19,785 nt of DNA from Actinobacillus sp. (GTDB lineage: Bacteria; Pseudomonadota; Gammaproteobacteria; Enterobacterales; Pasteurellaceae), in contig JAHHQY010000031.1 in the NCBI GenBank assembly GCA_020026115.1, positions 1 to 19,785 of the forward strand. Direction: 5' to 3'. Under the pieces are notes generated by a model, which did not search any database, was not told the origin of the DNA, and saw only the letters and a program-made list of their open reading frames with translations. The translations under genes were made by a program, and so were the position numbers. Positions 8,365 to 15,488 of the stretch are shown here, in pieces. Each line of letters begins with the position of its first letter. Position 1 is the first letter of the stretch.

Positions 8365-8538
8365 TGTAAAAAAGGCATTTAAACCCCTTTTAAAGGCCAT
8401 GAAAAAAGTTTGGCTGGTAAGCGCTTGATATGATGTTAATGGGACGTTGTTCTTTATTAGAAGAAAGCAAATTCGCATTCTTTTATGTTGGTAAGATCTT
8501 TTTCTTCCTAAATATTTTCCCTAAAGATTGAAGCAAAA

Positions 8539-8565
8539 AAAAATCCCACGTTTTGTGGGATTTTT
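8539..8565 (-). terminator. metG terminator
   Basis: The 11-bp stem (8539-8549 with 8555-8565) has a 5-nt loop. In the metG direction it is followed by a long T run (the A run 8535-8543 on the + strand). It starts 20 bp after the metG stop. Confidence 0.88.
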
Positions 8566-8584
8566 AATGGTTTGTTAGGTTTTA

Positions 8585-10627
8585 TTAACCCACGCGACTG
8601 CCCGCTTTTGCCGGTGCGTCAACATCTAATAAGAATAAATCTTCACCGCCAGTCCCCGCTGAAAGGATCATACCTTCAGAAAGACCGAATTTCATTTTAC
8701 GAGGGGCTAAGTTCGCAACAAAAATCACCTTACGGCCAACTAATTTTTCAGGTTCAGGATAAGCCGATTTAATACCCGAGAAAATTTGGCGAGTTTCACC
8801 ATGACCAACATCTAAAATAAATTTCAGTAATTTTTTACTTTCCGCTAAAGCTTCACAAGATAATACCACGCCAACACGCATATCAATTTTAGCGAAATCA
8901 TCAATGCTAATTTCTTCAGCGATAGGCTCTACTTGCACAGGTTTCGCTTCTTTTTTCACTTTTGGCGCAAGGTTGGCATTTTCTTTTTTGCTTGCTTCAA
9001 TCATCGCTTCAATTTTTTTACCATCTAAACGTTGGAATAAGGCTTTAAATGGCGCAATTTCATGACCTAATAATGGCTGAGTTAAAGTTTCCCAAGTGAG
9101 TTCGTTTTGTAAAAATGCTTCACTGCGTTCAGCTAATTGCGGTAAAACAGGTTTTAAGTAACCCATTAAAACACGGAATAATTGAATACCCATCGAGCAA
9201 ACTTGTTGTAGTTGCTCATCAGCATTTTCTTGTTTTGCAATAACCCATGGCGCTTTATCGTCAATATATTTATTCGCTTTATCCGCTAAGGCCATAATTT
9301 CACGAATGGCTTTACCGTATTCGCGATTTTCATAAAAGTCTGCGATTTGTTGGTTTTTTGCACAAACTTCAGCAAATAAGGCTTCATCTTCTAAGGTTTC
9401 AGCTAATTTGCCATTAAAGCGTTTTTGAATAAAACCCGCATTACGAGAAGCTAAGTTTACAAACTTATTCACTACATCGGTATTTACGCGTTGAGCAAAG
9501 TCTTCTAAATTTAAATCAATATCATCAATACGAGCGCTTGATTTTGCCGCATAGTAATAACGTAAATATTCTGGGTCTAAATGGTCTAAATAGGTTTTCG
9601 CTTGAATAAAAGTACCGCGCGATTTAGACATTTTCGCACCATCTACGGTGACATAACCATGCACAAAAACACTACTTGGTTTGCGTAAATCCGCACCTTC
9701 TAACATAGCCGGCCAGAATAGGCTGTGGAAATACACAATATCTTTCCCAATAAAGTGATAAAGTTCAGCGGAACTTTCTTTTTGCCAGAATTCATTAAAA
9801 TCAATGTGAGGATTTTTTTCGCAAAGATTTTTAAAACTTGCCATATAGCCAATTGGTGCATCTAACCAAACGTAGAAATATTTATTTTCTGTTTCAGGAA
9901 TTTGGAAACCAAAATAAGGTGCGTCACGGGAAATATCCCATTGTTGTAAACCGCTTTCAAACCATTCGCGCATTTTATTGGCCACTTCTTGTGGTAAAGA
10001 GCCGGATTCAATCCATTCTTGCAACATACCTTCAAAAGCAGGTAAATCAAAGAAATAATGTTCACTTTCACGCAAAATTGGTGTTGCACCCGAAACGGTT
10101 GATTTTGGTTCAATGAGTTCTGTTGGGCTGTATGTTGCCGAGCAAACTTCGCAGTTATCGCCGTATTGGTCTTGCGCTTTACATTTAGGGCAAGTGCCTT
10201 TTACAAAACGGTCTGGCAAGAACATATTTTTTTCAGGGTCAAATAATTGTGAAATGGTGCGTTGTTGAATGTAGCCTTTATTTTTCAAACGTAAGTAAAT
10301 GTTTTGTGCTAATTCTTTATTTTCCGCACTATGAGTTGAATAGTAGTTATCAAAGCTAATATTAAAACCTGCGAAATCCGCCATATGTTTTTCACGCACG
10401 TTTGCGATCATTTCTTCTGGCGTAATCCCCATTTCGTTCGCTTTTAACATAATTGGCGTGCCGTGGGCATCGTCTGCACATACAAAATAGGCTTGGTTGC
10501 CACGCATACGTTGAAAACGCACCCAAATATCCGCTTGAATATGTTCTAACATATGTCCTAAATGGATTGGGCCATTTGCATAAGGTAATGCACAGGTTAC
10601 TAGCATTTTTCTTGCCGTTTGAGTCAT
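8585..10627 (-). CDS. metG: Methionyl-tRNA synthetase
   Basis: Class I aminoacyl-tRNA synthetase charging tRNA-Met, both initiator and elongator. 680 residues, similar to E. coli MetG (677). The order is typical: LVTCALPYANGPIHLGHMLE with the HIGH-type signature, the zinc knuckle CPKC...CEVC, VWLDAPIGYM, the KMSKS loop in GAKMSKSRGTF, a helical anticodon domain, a Lys-rich linker with KKENANLAPKVKKE, and a C-terminal EMAP/Trbp111-type tRNA-binding domain starting IDDFAKIDMRVG that supports dimerisation. I start it at 10627 (MTQTARKMLV), which aligns with E. coli MTQVAKKILV; a TTG start 21 nt upstream would add seven non-conserved residues. Divergent from secG, with its own promoter and terminator. 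Confidence 0.97.
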   Translation of the reverse strand: MTQTARKMLVTCALPYANGPIHLGHMLEHIQADIWVRFQRMRGNQAYFVCADDAHGTPIMLKANEMGITPEEMIANVREKHMADFAGFNISFDNYYSTHSAENKELAQNIYLRLKNKGYIQQRTISQLFDPEKNMFLPDRFVKGTCPKCKAQDQYGDNCEVCSATYSPTELIEPKSTVSGATPILRESEHYFFDLPAFEGMLQEWIESGSLPQEVANKMREWFESGLQQWDISRDAPYFGFQIPETENKYFYVWLDAPIGYMASFKNLCEKNPHIDFNEFWQKESSAELYHFIGKDIVYFHSLFWPAMLEGADLRKPSSVFVHGYVTVDGAKMSKSRGTFIQAKTYLDHLDPEYLRYYYAAKSSARIDDIDLNLEDFAQRVNTDVVNKFVNLASRNAGFIQKRFNGKLAETLEDEALFAEVCAKNQQIADFYENREYGKAIREIMALADKANKYIDDKAPWVIAKQENADEQLQQVCSMGIQLFRVLMGYLKPVLPQLAERSEAFLQNELTWETLTQPLLGHEIAPFKALFQRLDGKKIEAMIEASKKENANLAPKVKKEAKPVQVEPIAEEISIDDFAKIDMRVGVVLSCEALAESKKLLKFILDVGHGETRQIFSGIKSAYPEPEKLVGRKVIFVANLAPRKMKFGLSEGMILSAGTGGEDLFLLDVDAPAKAGSRVG

Positions 10628-10666
10628 TCGATATCTCTCTTGTTTCAAGTTAAATTAAAGTGCAAA

Positions 10667-10672
10667 ATTCTA
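10667..10672 (-). promoter_or_regulatory. Putative metG extended -10 promoter
   Basis: Read on the - strand, TATGC-TAGAAT is an extended -10 (TGC just before TAGAAT), about 40 nt upstream of the metG ATG. No good -35 sits at the proper distance. The rest of the 10673-10844 spacer is A/T-rich and holds one copy of the repeated 11-mer at 10747-10757. Confidence 0.45.
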
Positions 10673-10844
10673 GCATAAATTTTTAAAACTCGGCGAATTT
10701 AAAAAAATTATTTCTCTCTTGCTTAGGCTTTAAACAAAAAATCGCTTCGCACCGAAATTTTTCCTCTCTTTTAGCGCTTTTCGCAAGGATTTAAGAAAAA
10801 CTTACTAAAAATTAAGCAATTAAAATAAAATTTTAAAAAAATAC

Positions 10845-10872
10845 TTGCGAGAAAATAAAGTCGTGATAATAT
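10845..10872 (+). promoter_or_regulatory. Putative secG promoter
   Basis: TTGCGA (10845-10850), 16-bp spacer, TAATAT (10867-10872) with TGA just before it, forming an extended -10. The predicted start near 10879 gives a leader of about 50 nt before secG. Confidence 0.55.
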
Positions 10873-10928
10873 CAGCGCCATTCTGTTTTAGCGCATTAAG
10901 CGTCATTAATTTTAGATAGAGATTTACA

Positions 10929-11255
10929 ATGTACGAAGCCTTACTTATTAGTTATTTAGTTATCGCAGTTATCCTAATTGGTTTTATTCTTGTTCAACAA
11001 GGTAAAGGTGCAAGTATGGGTGCGTCATTCGGTAACGGTGCTTCAGGTACAATCTTTGGTTCACGCGGTGCAGGTAACTTCTTATCTCACACCACTGCGG
11101 TATTAGCGACAGGTTTTTTCTTAATTAGCATTGTTTTAGGTAACCTAAATTCTCACCACGAAAAAACAAACACAAGTTCTTTTGAAAACTTAGAACAAGT
11201 GGCAGAACAAGTTCAAGAACAAGCTAAACAAAATAACACAGATATCCCGCAATAA
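10929..11255 (+). CDS. secG: Protein translocase subunit SecG
   Basis: Small inner-membrane subunit of the SecYEG channel, which aids SecA-driven protein export. The 108 residues match E. coli (110). Two transmembrane helices are visible (about 3-22 and 51-73) around the conserved loop LVQQGKGASMGASFGNGASGTIFGSRG, shown here only as its landmarks QQGKGA and GTIFGS, followed by a polar Gln/Glu-rich tail. A tRNA-Leu gene begins 25 nt after the stop. The same secG then leuU order is found in E. coli, so co-transcription is likely. Confidence 0.94.
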   Translation: MYEALLISYLVIAVILIGFILVQQGKGASMGASFGNGASGTIFGSRGAGNFLSHTTAVLATGFFLISIVLGNLNSHHEKTNTSSFENLEQVAEQVQEQAKQNNTDIPQ

Positions 11256-11265
11256 TCACGGGATA
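11243..11265 (+). other. Hairpin over the secG stop, without a T run
   Basis: TATCCCG (11243-11249) and CGGGATA (11259-11265) can form a perfect 7-bp stem enclosing the secG stop codon. No T run follows, so it is a poor terminator and is better read as a 3'-end stabiliser or a processing landmark before the tRNA. Inference. Confidence 0.45.
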
Positions 11266-11280
11266 ACAAATAACCCAAGT

Positions 11281-11366
11281 GCTCTGATGGTGGAATTGGT
11301 AGACACGCTATCTTGAGGGGGTAGTGCCTGTTAGGCGTGCGAGTTCAAGTCTCGCTCAGAGCACCA
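11281..11366 (+). tRNA. leuU: tRNA-Leu (anticodon GAG)
   Basis: 86 nt including an encoded CCA. The acceptor stem GCTCTGA pairs with TCAGAGC (11356-11362), then discriminator A and CCA. The anticodon stem CTATC/GGTAG encloses loop TTGAGGG, giving anticodon GAG, which reads CUC and CUU. The T arm is GCGAG-TTCAAGT-CTCGC, and the long variable arm is typical of a class II tRNA. Its position after secG matches leuU of E. coli. Confidence 0.97.
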
Positions 11367-11600
11367 TTTCTTTTATCTTCTTTACTTCTCTTACTTAATT
11401 TCCTTATTCCCTACTTTTCCTTTAGGTTCATCTTCTTTAAGTTCATAAGCTCATCTGAAACACTCATTTGTATTTTTATTTTTTCCTTCTTTTTCGCATT
11501 CGTTTTTACCTTTTATAAACCCCATACTGCCCTATTTTATCCTTAATTGCCTAAACCAATTTTTCGGTGCGAAGTTTCTTTTTTATCTTTTTTTAAGATA
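11367..11600. other. Gene-free pyrimidine-rich spacer
   Basis: After the tRNA the + strand is strikingly T/C-rich to about 11530, with no credible gene on either strand. One copy of the repeated 11-mer follows (11562-11572, - orientation), then a perfect A/T hairpin, TTTTTTATCTT (11579-11589) with AAGATAAAAAA (11594-11604). No clear terminator lies directly behind the tRNA; transcription may run to the structures near 11579-11630. Confidence 0.6.
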
Positions 11601-11603
11601 AAA

Positions 11604-11630
11604 AAAAGCGGATTTTTATAACCCGCTTTT
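11604..11630 (-). terminator. usg terminator, possibly bidirectional
   Basis: AAAAGCGG (11604-11611) pairs with CCGCTTTT (11623-11630). On the - strand the stem is followed by a run of T, ending the usg transcript. T-rich DNA on the other side could also stop read-through from the tRNA. Confidence 0.75.
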
Positions 11631-11647
11631 AAATTTTTTATTTGCTC

Positions 11648-12610
11648 TTAATAAGACGTTGAAATAATTTCCGCCAATTCCACCGCCATCAATGCAATAT
11701 CAAAGCGTTGATCATCTGCCACGCTCCAATAGCTTAAGCGATTGTTTTCTAATGAAATATTACTAATATGAAGTTGTGCATTTTGCTCTTCATTTTCACT
11801 CGCACCTAAACCTACTGGCGTTAGCGTATTTTCTAATTGCACATCTAAAAATTGTTGGCTTTTCCATTCATCAAAAGGATTTAATTCTGTTTCAAAAGAA
11901 CTATTTAATGTCACCATTTGAGCTAAACCATAAAAAACGGGCGCTTGAATTTGATGAAAAGTAATATCGTTTAAATTTGGAAATAAACGTTGTAATTGTG
12001 AGGCTAAATTCGCTTTTACTTGCGGAAAAACATCAAACGCTAAACGTTTTTGATCTTCTTCTAAAGGCATACCATTTAAAAGACGAGCGGTCTGCCCTGC
12101 TAATTCCGCTACGCCGTGACTATTTTGATAAGACGCCGGCAAAATAGAGCTGATCATCACTTGATTTAACATCGAATTTTGCACGAGTTTTGCTAAGCTA
12201 AGCGCCACTTGCGTAACTTGTGCATCCGGTAATGACACAATATTACGCGTGCGAATTTGTTCAATATCTTCGTTGTTGACACTTGGTACAACCAAAGCAA
12301 CATCAGGTAAATTAGCGCATAAGCCTAACATATCAATGACAATACAACCTGCATTGGCGGCTTGCACAATATAAGAGGCTTGTTCAAGTTGACCTGCAAA
12401 AAAGACATAATCAAAATCGCTCCAGATAACTTCCCCAACAGGAATTTCTGCAACCGCTTTTTTATTAAAACGTAAATCTTCTTCTTCGCCAAACTCACTA
12501 AAAGTCACCGCACTTAAATGCTCAATTTTTTCTGCAAACCCATGTAATTCTAAAGTTTGAACTAATTTTTCCGCTAAAGCATACTCACTGGCAATTGCAA
12601 TTCGTAACAT
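11648..12610 (-). CDS. usg: Usg, aspartate-semialdehyde dehydrogenase-like protein lacking the active site
   Basis: A 320-residue relative of aspartate-semialdehyde dehydrogenase, matching the Usg (USG-1) family in length and divergence. Where true enzymes have NPNC...Q with the catalytic Cys, this protein has LPDAQVTQ with Ala130; where they have the GHS catalytic His, it has YGLA with Leu229. The dehydrogenase reaction should therefore be absent and its role is unknown. AGGAGA upstream supports the start. It lies 75 bp after nusB on the same strand, but a terminator sits between them, so it may depend on read-through or on a promoter I cannot place. In E. coli usg lies beside truA; that neighbour is absent here. 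Confidence 0.85.
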   Translation of the reverse strand: MLRIAIASEYALAEKLVQTLELHGFAEKIEHLSAVTFSEFGEEEDLRFNKKAVAEIPVGEVIWSDFDYVFFAGQLEQASYIVQAANAGCIVIDMLGLCANLPDVALVVPSVNNEDIEQIRTRNIVSLPDAQVTQVALSLAKLVQNSMLNQVMISSILPASYQNSHGVAELAGQTARLLNGMPLEEDQKRLAFDVFPQVKANLASQLQRLFPNLNDITFHQIQAPVFYGLAQMVTLNSSFETELNPFDEWKSQQFLDVQLENTLTPVGLGASENEEQNAQLHISNISLENNRLSYWSVADDQRFDIALMAVELAEIISTSY

Positions 12611-12646
12611 AATTTTCTCCTGTAAATTTGCCTTTTATTCAGGCAT

Positions 12647-12674
12647 AAAAAAAGTGCGCTTGGTTGCGCACTTT
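12647..12674 (-). terminator. ribH-nusB operon terminator
   Basis: AAAGTGCGC (12651-12659) pairs with GCGCACTTT (12666-12674) around a 6-nt loop. On the - strand it runs into seven Ts (A run 12647-12653). It lies directly after nusB and upstream of usg. Confidence 0.85.
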
Positions 12675-12685
12675 CTAGTTATTTC

Positions 12686-13126
12686 TTAACGAGTCGCCGC
12701 AATCTTATCTAGCACACCGTTAATATATTTATGACTATCTTCTGCACCAAAAGCTTTCGCAACTTCAATTGCTTCATTTATCACAACTTTATAAGGTACA
12801 TCACGTTCGAATAATAATTCGTAGGTGGCTAAACGTAATACCGCGCGTTCGATAGGATCTAACTCGGCTAATTGACGATCTAAAGCGGGAATTAAAGCAT
12901 TATCTACAGCTTCAATTTGCATAACCGTTTGACGGAAAAGACGACGGAAATAAGGTAAATCCGCCCCTTTTGTTTCTTCTGCATTATCCGTTAAAAAGGC
13001 AATTTCTACTTGTTCTACGCTATTTTGTGCTACATCCCATGCATACATGGTTTGAGTTGCACATTCACGCGCGCGACGACGTGCTGAGGGTTTTCTTACT
13101 TGTTGTTCTGTCATATTTCTTGCCAT
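12686..13126 (-). CDS. nusB: Transcription antitermination protein NusB
   Basis: RNA-binding all-helical protein that with NusE (S10) binds boxA and supports antitermination of rRNA operons. 146 residues if started at 13126. Conserved features: an Arg-rich start PSARRRARECATQTMYAW, LDPIERAVLRLATYEL, and the C-terminal VPYKVVINEAIEVAKAFG with KYINGVLDKI. The ATG at 13126 overlaps the ribH stop as TAATG, suggesting coupled translation. Met5 (13114) gives MTEQQVRKPS, closer to the H. influenzae start as I recall it, and is an acceptable alternative. The ribH-nusB order is the common one. Confidence 0.95.
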   Translation of the reverse strand: MARNMTEQQVRKPSARRRARECATQTMYAWDVAQNSVEQVEIAFLTDNAEETKGADLPYFRRLFRQTVMQIEAVDNALIPALDRQLAELDPIERAVLRLATYELLFERDVPYKVVINEAIEVAKAFGAEDSHKYINGVLDKIAATR

Positions 13127-13599
13127 TATTCTGCATCAATTGCAGCTAATAAATTTACCATTTCTAAGACAGCAAGTGCAGCTTCACCGCCTTTGTTACC
13201 CATTTTAGTGCCGGCACGTTCAATAGATTGTTCGATACTTTCTGTGGTTAATACGCCGAAAGCAACAGGAACTTCAGTTTCCATCATAACGCGACCAAAA
13301 CCATTACCCGCTTCGCCTGCAACATATTCAAAGTGTGCAGTACCGCCACGAATTACTGTACCTAAACCTACGATACCGTCAAATTTACCGCTTTTTGCTA
13401 AGCGTTTTGCAACTAATGGTAATTCATAAGCCCCTGGCGCACGAACAACAGTAATGTTTTCGTCTTTTACTTGACCGAAACGTTTTAAGGTGTCGATGGC
13501 ACCTTCTAATAAACTTTCGTTGATGAAACTGTTAAAACGCGCAATAACGATAGCGATTTTTGCATTAGGTGCGGCGATTTGACCTTCTAAAACTTTCAT
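13126..13599 (-). CDS. ribH: 6,7-dimethyl-8-ribityllumazine synthase
   Basis: Penultimate riboflavin-synthesis enzyme, condensing 5-amino-6-ribitylaminouracil with dihydroxybutanone phosphate; members form 60-mer or smaller capsids. 157 residues, the usual size. Substrate-site features are intact: Phe22 in IARFN, GAYELPL near 56, GTVIRGGTAHFEYV with the catalytic His89, and Arg128 near SIERAGTK. AAGGA at 13606-13610 is the ribosome site. It is translationally linked to nusB. Other rib genes are not in the window, and I see no FMN riboswitch in the 100-bp leader. Confidence 0.96.
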   Translation of the reverse strand: MKVLEGQIAAPNAKIAIVIARFNSFINESLLEGAIDTLKRFGQVKDENITVVRAPGAYELPLVAKRLAKSGKFDGIVGLGTVIRGGTAHFEYVAGEAGNGFGRVMMETEVPVAFGVLTTESIEQSIERAGTKMGNKGGEAALAVLEMVNLLAAIDAE

Positions 13600-13650
13600 T
13601 TGTAATCCTTTTGTTATAGGTAAAGAAATATTAAATTCGAATGGGCGCAG

Positions 13651-13680
13651 ATTTTAGCACAGATTCACAAGATCTCACAA
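13651..13680 (-). promoter_or_regulatory. Putative ribH-nusB promoter
   Basis: On the - strand, TTGTGA (13675-13680), 18-bp spacer, and TAAAAT (13651-13656) preceded by TGC, an extended -10. It would begin transcription about 45 nt upstream of ribH. No convincing terminator separates hldE from this promoter; GGCGCA/TGCGCC arms (13644-13649, 13683-13688) are too far apart to be persuasive. Confidence 0.5.
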
Positions 13681-13699
13681 CGTGCGCCGACAATTTTAC

Positions 13700-15127
13700 T
13701 TATTTTAATTGCTGAATTTTTGCAATGACATTACTGGTGGAACAACCATTTTCAAAATTGAGTACCTGAACTTCACCACCATTTGCCCAAACTTCTTGGC
13801 TACCGGCAATCTCTTCAGGTTTATAGTCGCCCCCTTTTACTAATAAATCGGGCAAGATTTCAGCAATTAAACGCTGTGGCGTATCTTCGGCAAAAGGTAC
13901 AACCCAGTCTACGGAAGCTAAGCCTGCAAGCACAGCCATACGAGCGTTTAAATCATTAATTGGTCGCGTTTCCCCTTTCAAACGTTTTACGGAAAGATCG
14001 GTATTTACCGCAACAATTAAACGGTCGCCCAATTTACGTGCGTTTTCTAAATAAGACACATGCCCTGGATGTAAAATATCAAAACAACCATTGGTCATAA
14101 CAATTTTTTCACCGCGTGCTTTGGCTAAAGCTACGGCATTTTTTAATTCCGCTTCGTCCATAACGCCGAAACCTTGCACATTGCGCTGATGAATGGCATT
14201 TTCCAATTCCACCGTTGAAACTGTTGACGTTCCTAATTTGCCAACAACAATTCCCGCTGCAACGTTGGCTAAATAACAGGCTTCTTCAAAACTGCGTCCA
14301 TCGGCTAAGGCGGTGCCAAGTACACTAATGACCGTATCGCCTGCGCCCGTTACATCAAAGACTTCTTTTGCGACCGTCGCTAAATGGAACGGATCTTGAT
14401 TAGGTCGTAATAAGGTCATACCTTTTTCTGAACGGGTCACCAATAAAGCGGTTAATTCAAATTTTTCAATTAACGCTAACCCTTTTTCTGCAATTTCTTC
14501 TTCGGTTTCACAAGGCCCCACCACCGCTTCAAATTCAGACATATTCGGCGTTAGTAAAGTAGCACCACGATAGCGTTCAAAATCCGTGCCTTTCGGGTCA
14601 ATTAAAACCGGCACATTTTCGGCGCGAGCTAGTTTTATCATCGCTTGTACTTGATTTAATGTCCCTTTGCCGTAATCCGATAAAATCAATGCACCATATT
14701 GTGCTAAGTGACATTGTAACGTGGCGAGCAAGGCGTCACTTGCTACATTATGAAAGTTTTCTTCGAAATCTAGGCGTAATAATTGCTGATGACGCGATAA
14801 AATGCGCAATTTCGTGATCGTCGGGTGAGTTTTTAACGCGGTAAAATTACAATGAATTTTTTCATTTTGCAGTAATTTTATTAAACTTGAGCCGGCTTCA
14901 TCTGCGCCAATAAAACCGTGTAATTCCACAGGCACATTTAAGGAAGCGATATTCATTGCTACGTTAGCAGCACCGCCTGCACGTTCTTCATTTTCTTGCA
15001 CGCGCACAACAGGAACGGGCGCTTCTGGAGAAATTCGATTTGTCGCGCCAAACCAATAACGGTCAAGCATCACATCGCCAAGTACCAACACTTTGGCCTT
15101 AGGGAATTGCGTAGAATAAGAATTCAT
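13700..15127 (-). CDS. hldE: Bifunctional HldE: heptose-7-phosphate kinase / heptose-1-phosphate adenylyltransferase
   Basis: Makes ADP-heptose precursor for the LPS inner core: phosphorylates D-glycero-beta-D-manno-heptose 7-phosphate at C1, then adenylylates the 1-phosphate. 475 residues (E. coli 477). The N-terminal PfkB/ribokinase domain (about 1-318) shows GGAANVAMN at 51, an N-terminal GDVMLDRYW and the catalytic DVTGAGDT (GAGDT 261-265). The C-terminal cytidylyltransferase-like domain starts near 340 with TNGCFDILHPGH (345-356) and later RPINDLNARM. Both domains appear complete. It is transcribed alone, divergent from the efflux lipoprotein gene. One exact repeat 11-mer lies within the gene at 14617-14627. 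Confidence 0.96.
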   Translation of the reverse strand: MNSYSTQFPKAKVLVLGDVMLDRYWFGATNRISPEAPVPVVRVQENEERAGGAANVAMNIASLNVPVELHGFIGADEAGSSLIKLLQNEKIHCNFTALKTHPTITKLRILSRHQQLLRLDFEENFHNVASDALLATLQCHLAQYGALILSDYGKGTLNQVQAMIKLARAENVPVLIDPKGTDFERYRGATLLTPNMSEFEAVVGPCETEEEIAEKGLALIEKFELTALLVTRSEKGMTLLRPNQDPFHLATVAKEVFDVTGAGDTVISVLGTALADGRSFEEACYLANVAAGIVVGKLGTSTVSTVELENAIHQRNVQGFGVMDEAELKNAVALAKARGEKIVMTNGCFDILHPGHVSYLENARKLGDRLIVAVNTDLSVKRLKGETRPINDLNARMAVLAGLASVDWVVPFAEDTPQRLIAEILPDLLVKGGDYKPEEIAGSQEVWANGGEVQVLNFENGCSTSNVIAKIQQLK

Positions 15128-15162
15128 GATTTTTCTCTATTAAATTGATAAAAACAGCGCGA

Positions 15163-15190
15163 AGTGTACCACAGACTAGCAAGGCTTGAA
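15163..15190 (-). promoter_or_regulatory. Putative hldE promoter
   Basis: On the - strand, TTCAAG (15185-15190), 16-bp spacer and TACACT (15163-15168) preceded by TGG, an extended -10. The predicted start lies about 30 nt upstream of the hldE ATG. Confidence 0.5.
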
Positions 15191-15266
15191 TAATTTTTCC
15201 GTTGCGACTTGCTTAGTTTTGGAAAATTTTCGGTGCGAATGCCCTTTTTTTAGCATTTTTTCTGTT

Positions 15267-15287
15267 GTTTTCTAAGCGTTAGAAAAC
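15267..15287. promoter_or_regulatory. Perfect dyad just upstream of the -35
   Basis: GTTTTCTAA and TTAGAAAAC are perfect inverted arms separated by GCG. The dyad ends 8 bp before the -35 TTGCTT and is centred near -54 relative to the predicted start, a usual place for an activator or a second repressor site. It lacks a T run, so it is not a terminator. The binding protein is unknown. Confidence 0.4.
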
Positions 15288-15295
15288 TTCCCCCG

Positions 15296-15324
15296 TTGCT
15301 TTTCTGTCCTTGCCCTTGTAAAAT
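15296..15324 (+). promoter_or_regulatory. Promoter of the efflux lipoprotein gene
   Basis: TTGCTT (15296-15301), 17-bp spacer, TAAAAT (15319-15324). The predicted start is near 15331, just at the edge of the TGAACG-AA-CGTTCA dyad, with a leader of about 155 nt. Confidence 0.6.
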
Positions 15325-15332
15325 CGCCGAAA

Positions 15333-15346
15333 TGAACGAACGTTCA
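15333..15346. promoter_or_regulatory. Candidate TetR/AcrR-type operator
   Basis: TGAACG-AA-CGTTCA is a perfect 6-2-6 inverted repeat lying at about +1 to +14 of the predicted efflux-gene transcript. Its position suits repression and its size suits a TetR-family dimer, a common type of regulator for efflux genes. No regulator gene is in the window, so the protein is unidentified. Confidence 0.45.
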
Positions 15347-15488
15347 GCAAAAACTCGCCTTAATGGGCAATTTTCCCCGTTTTTCACTGGTAACTATTTG
15401 GAAAAGGCAATAAAATTAAACCGCAGGCGTTGAAAGTCGGACTCTGTTTCCGATTTCCCTCTTTAAAATGAAAAAAGGAATAACAAAG

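Larger units (their letters stand above)
15128..15488. other. Divergent control region between hldE and the efflux lipoprotein gene
   Basis: A 361-bp spacer without a gene. From left to right it holds the hldE promoter, one - orientation copy of the repeat 11-mer (15228-15238), a perfect 9-bp dyad (15267-15287), the rightward promoter (15296-15324), a 6-2-6 dyad at the start site (15333-15346) and a leader of about 155 nt whose purpose I cannot read. Confidence 0.6.

Noticed and set aside
8275..8478. A 67-codon - strand frame overlapping the small membrane protein
   Set aside because: No ribosome site, no recognisable family, and its first half lies in sequence with no coding character; kept only as part of the low-content spacer.
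8400..8514. Short + strand frames after 8400, one giving a nine-residue MKKVWLVSA peptide and one of about 33 codons
   Set aside because: No ribosome sites or family features; easily expected by chance in A/T-rich DNA.
10628..10648. TTG start for metG adding seven residues
   Set aside because: E. coli MetG begins at the residue equal to the 10627 ATG, and the added residues are not conserved.
11337..11546. A 69-codon + frame starting inside the tRNA-Leu gene
   Set aside because: It begins within the tRNA and reads a T/C-rich tract as a run of Leu, Ser and Phe; a composition artefact.
13600..13699. Possible FMN riboswitch before ribH
   Set aside because: Only about 100 bp, most of it promoter, with none of the conserved RFN helices or the AGGG-type core visible.
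15430..15465. Weak TCGGA/TCCGA hairpin in the efflux-gene leader
   Set aside because: Only five base pairs and no T run; not distinguishable from chance.
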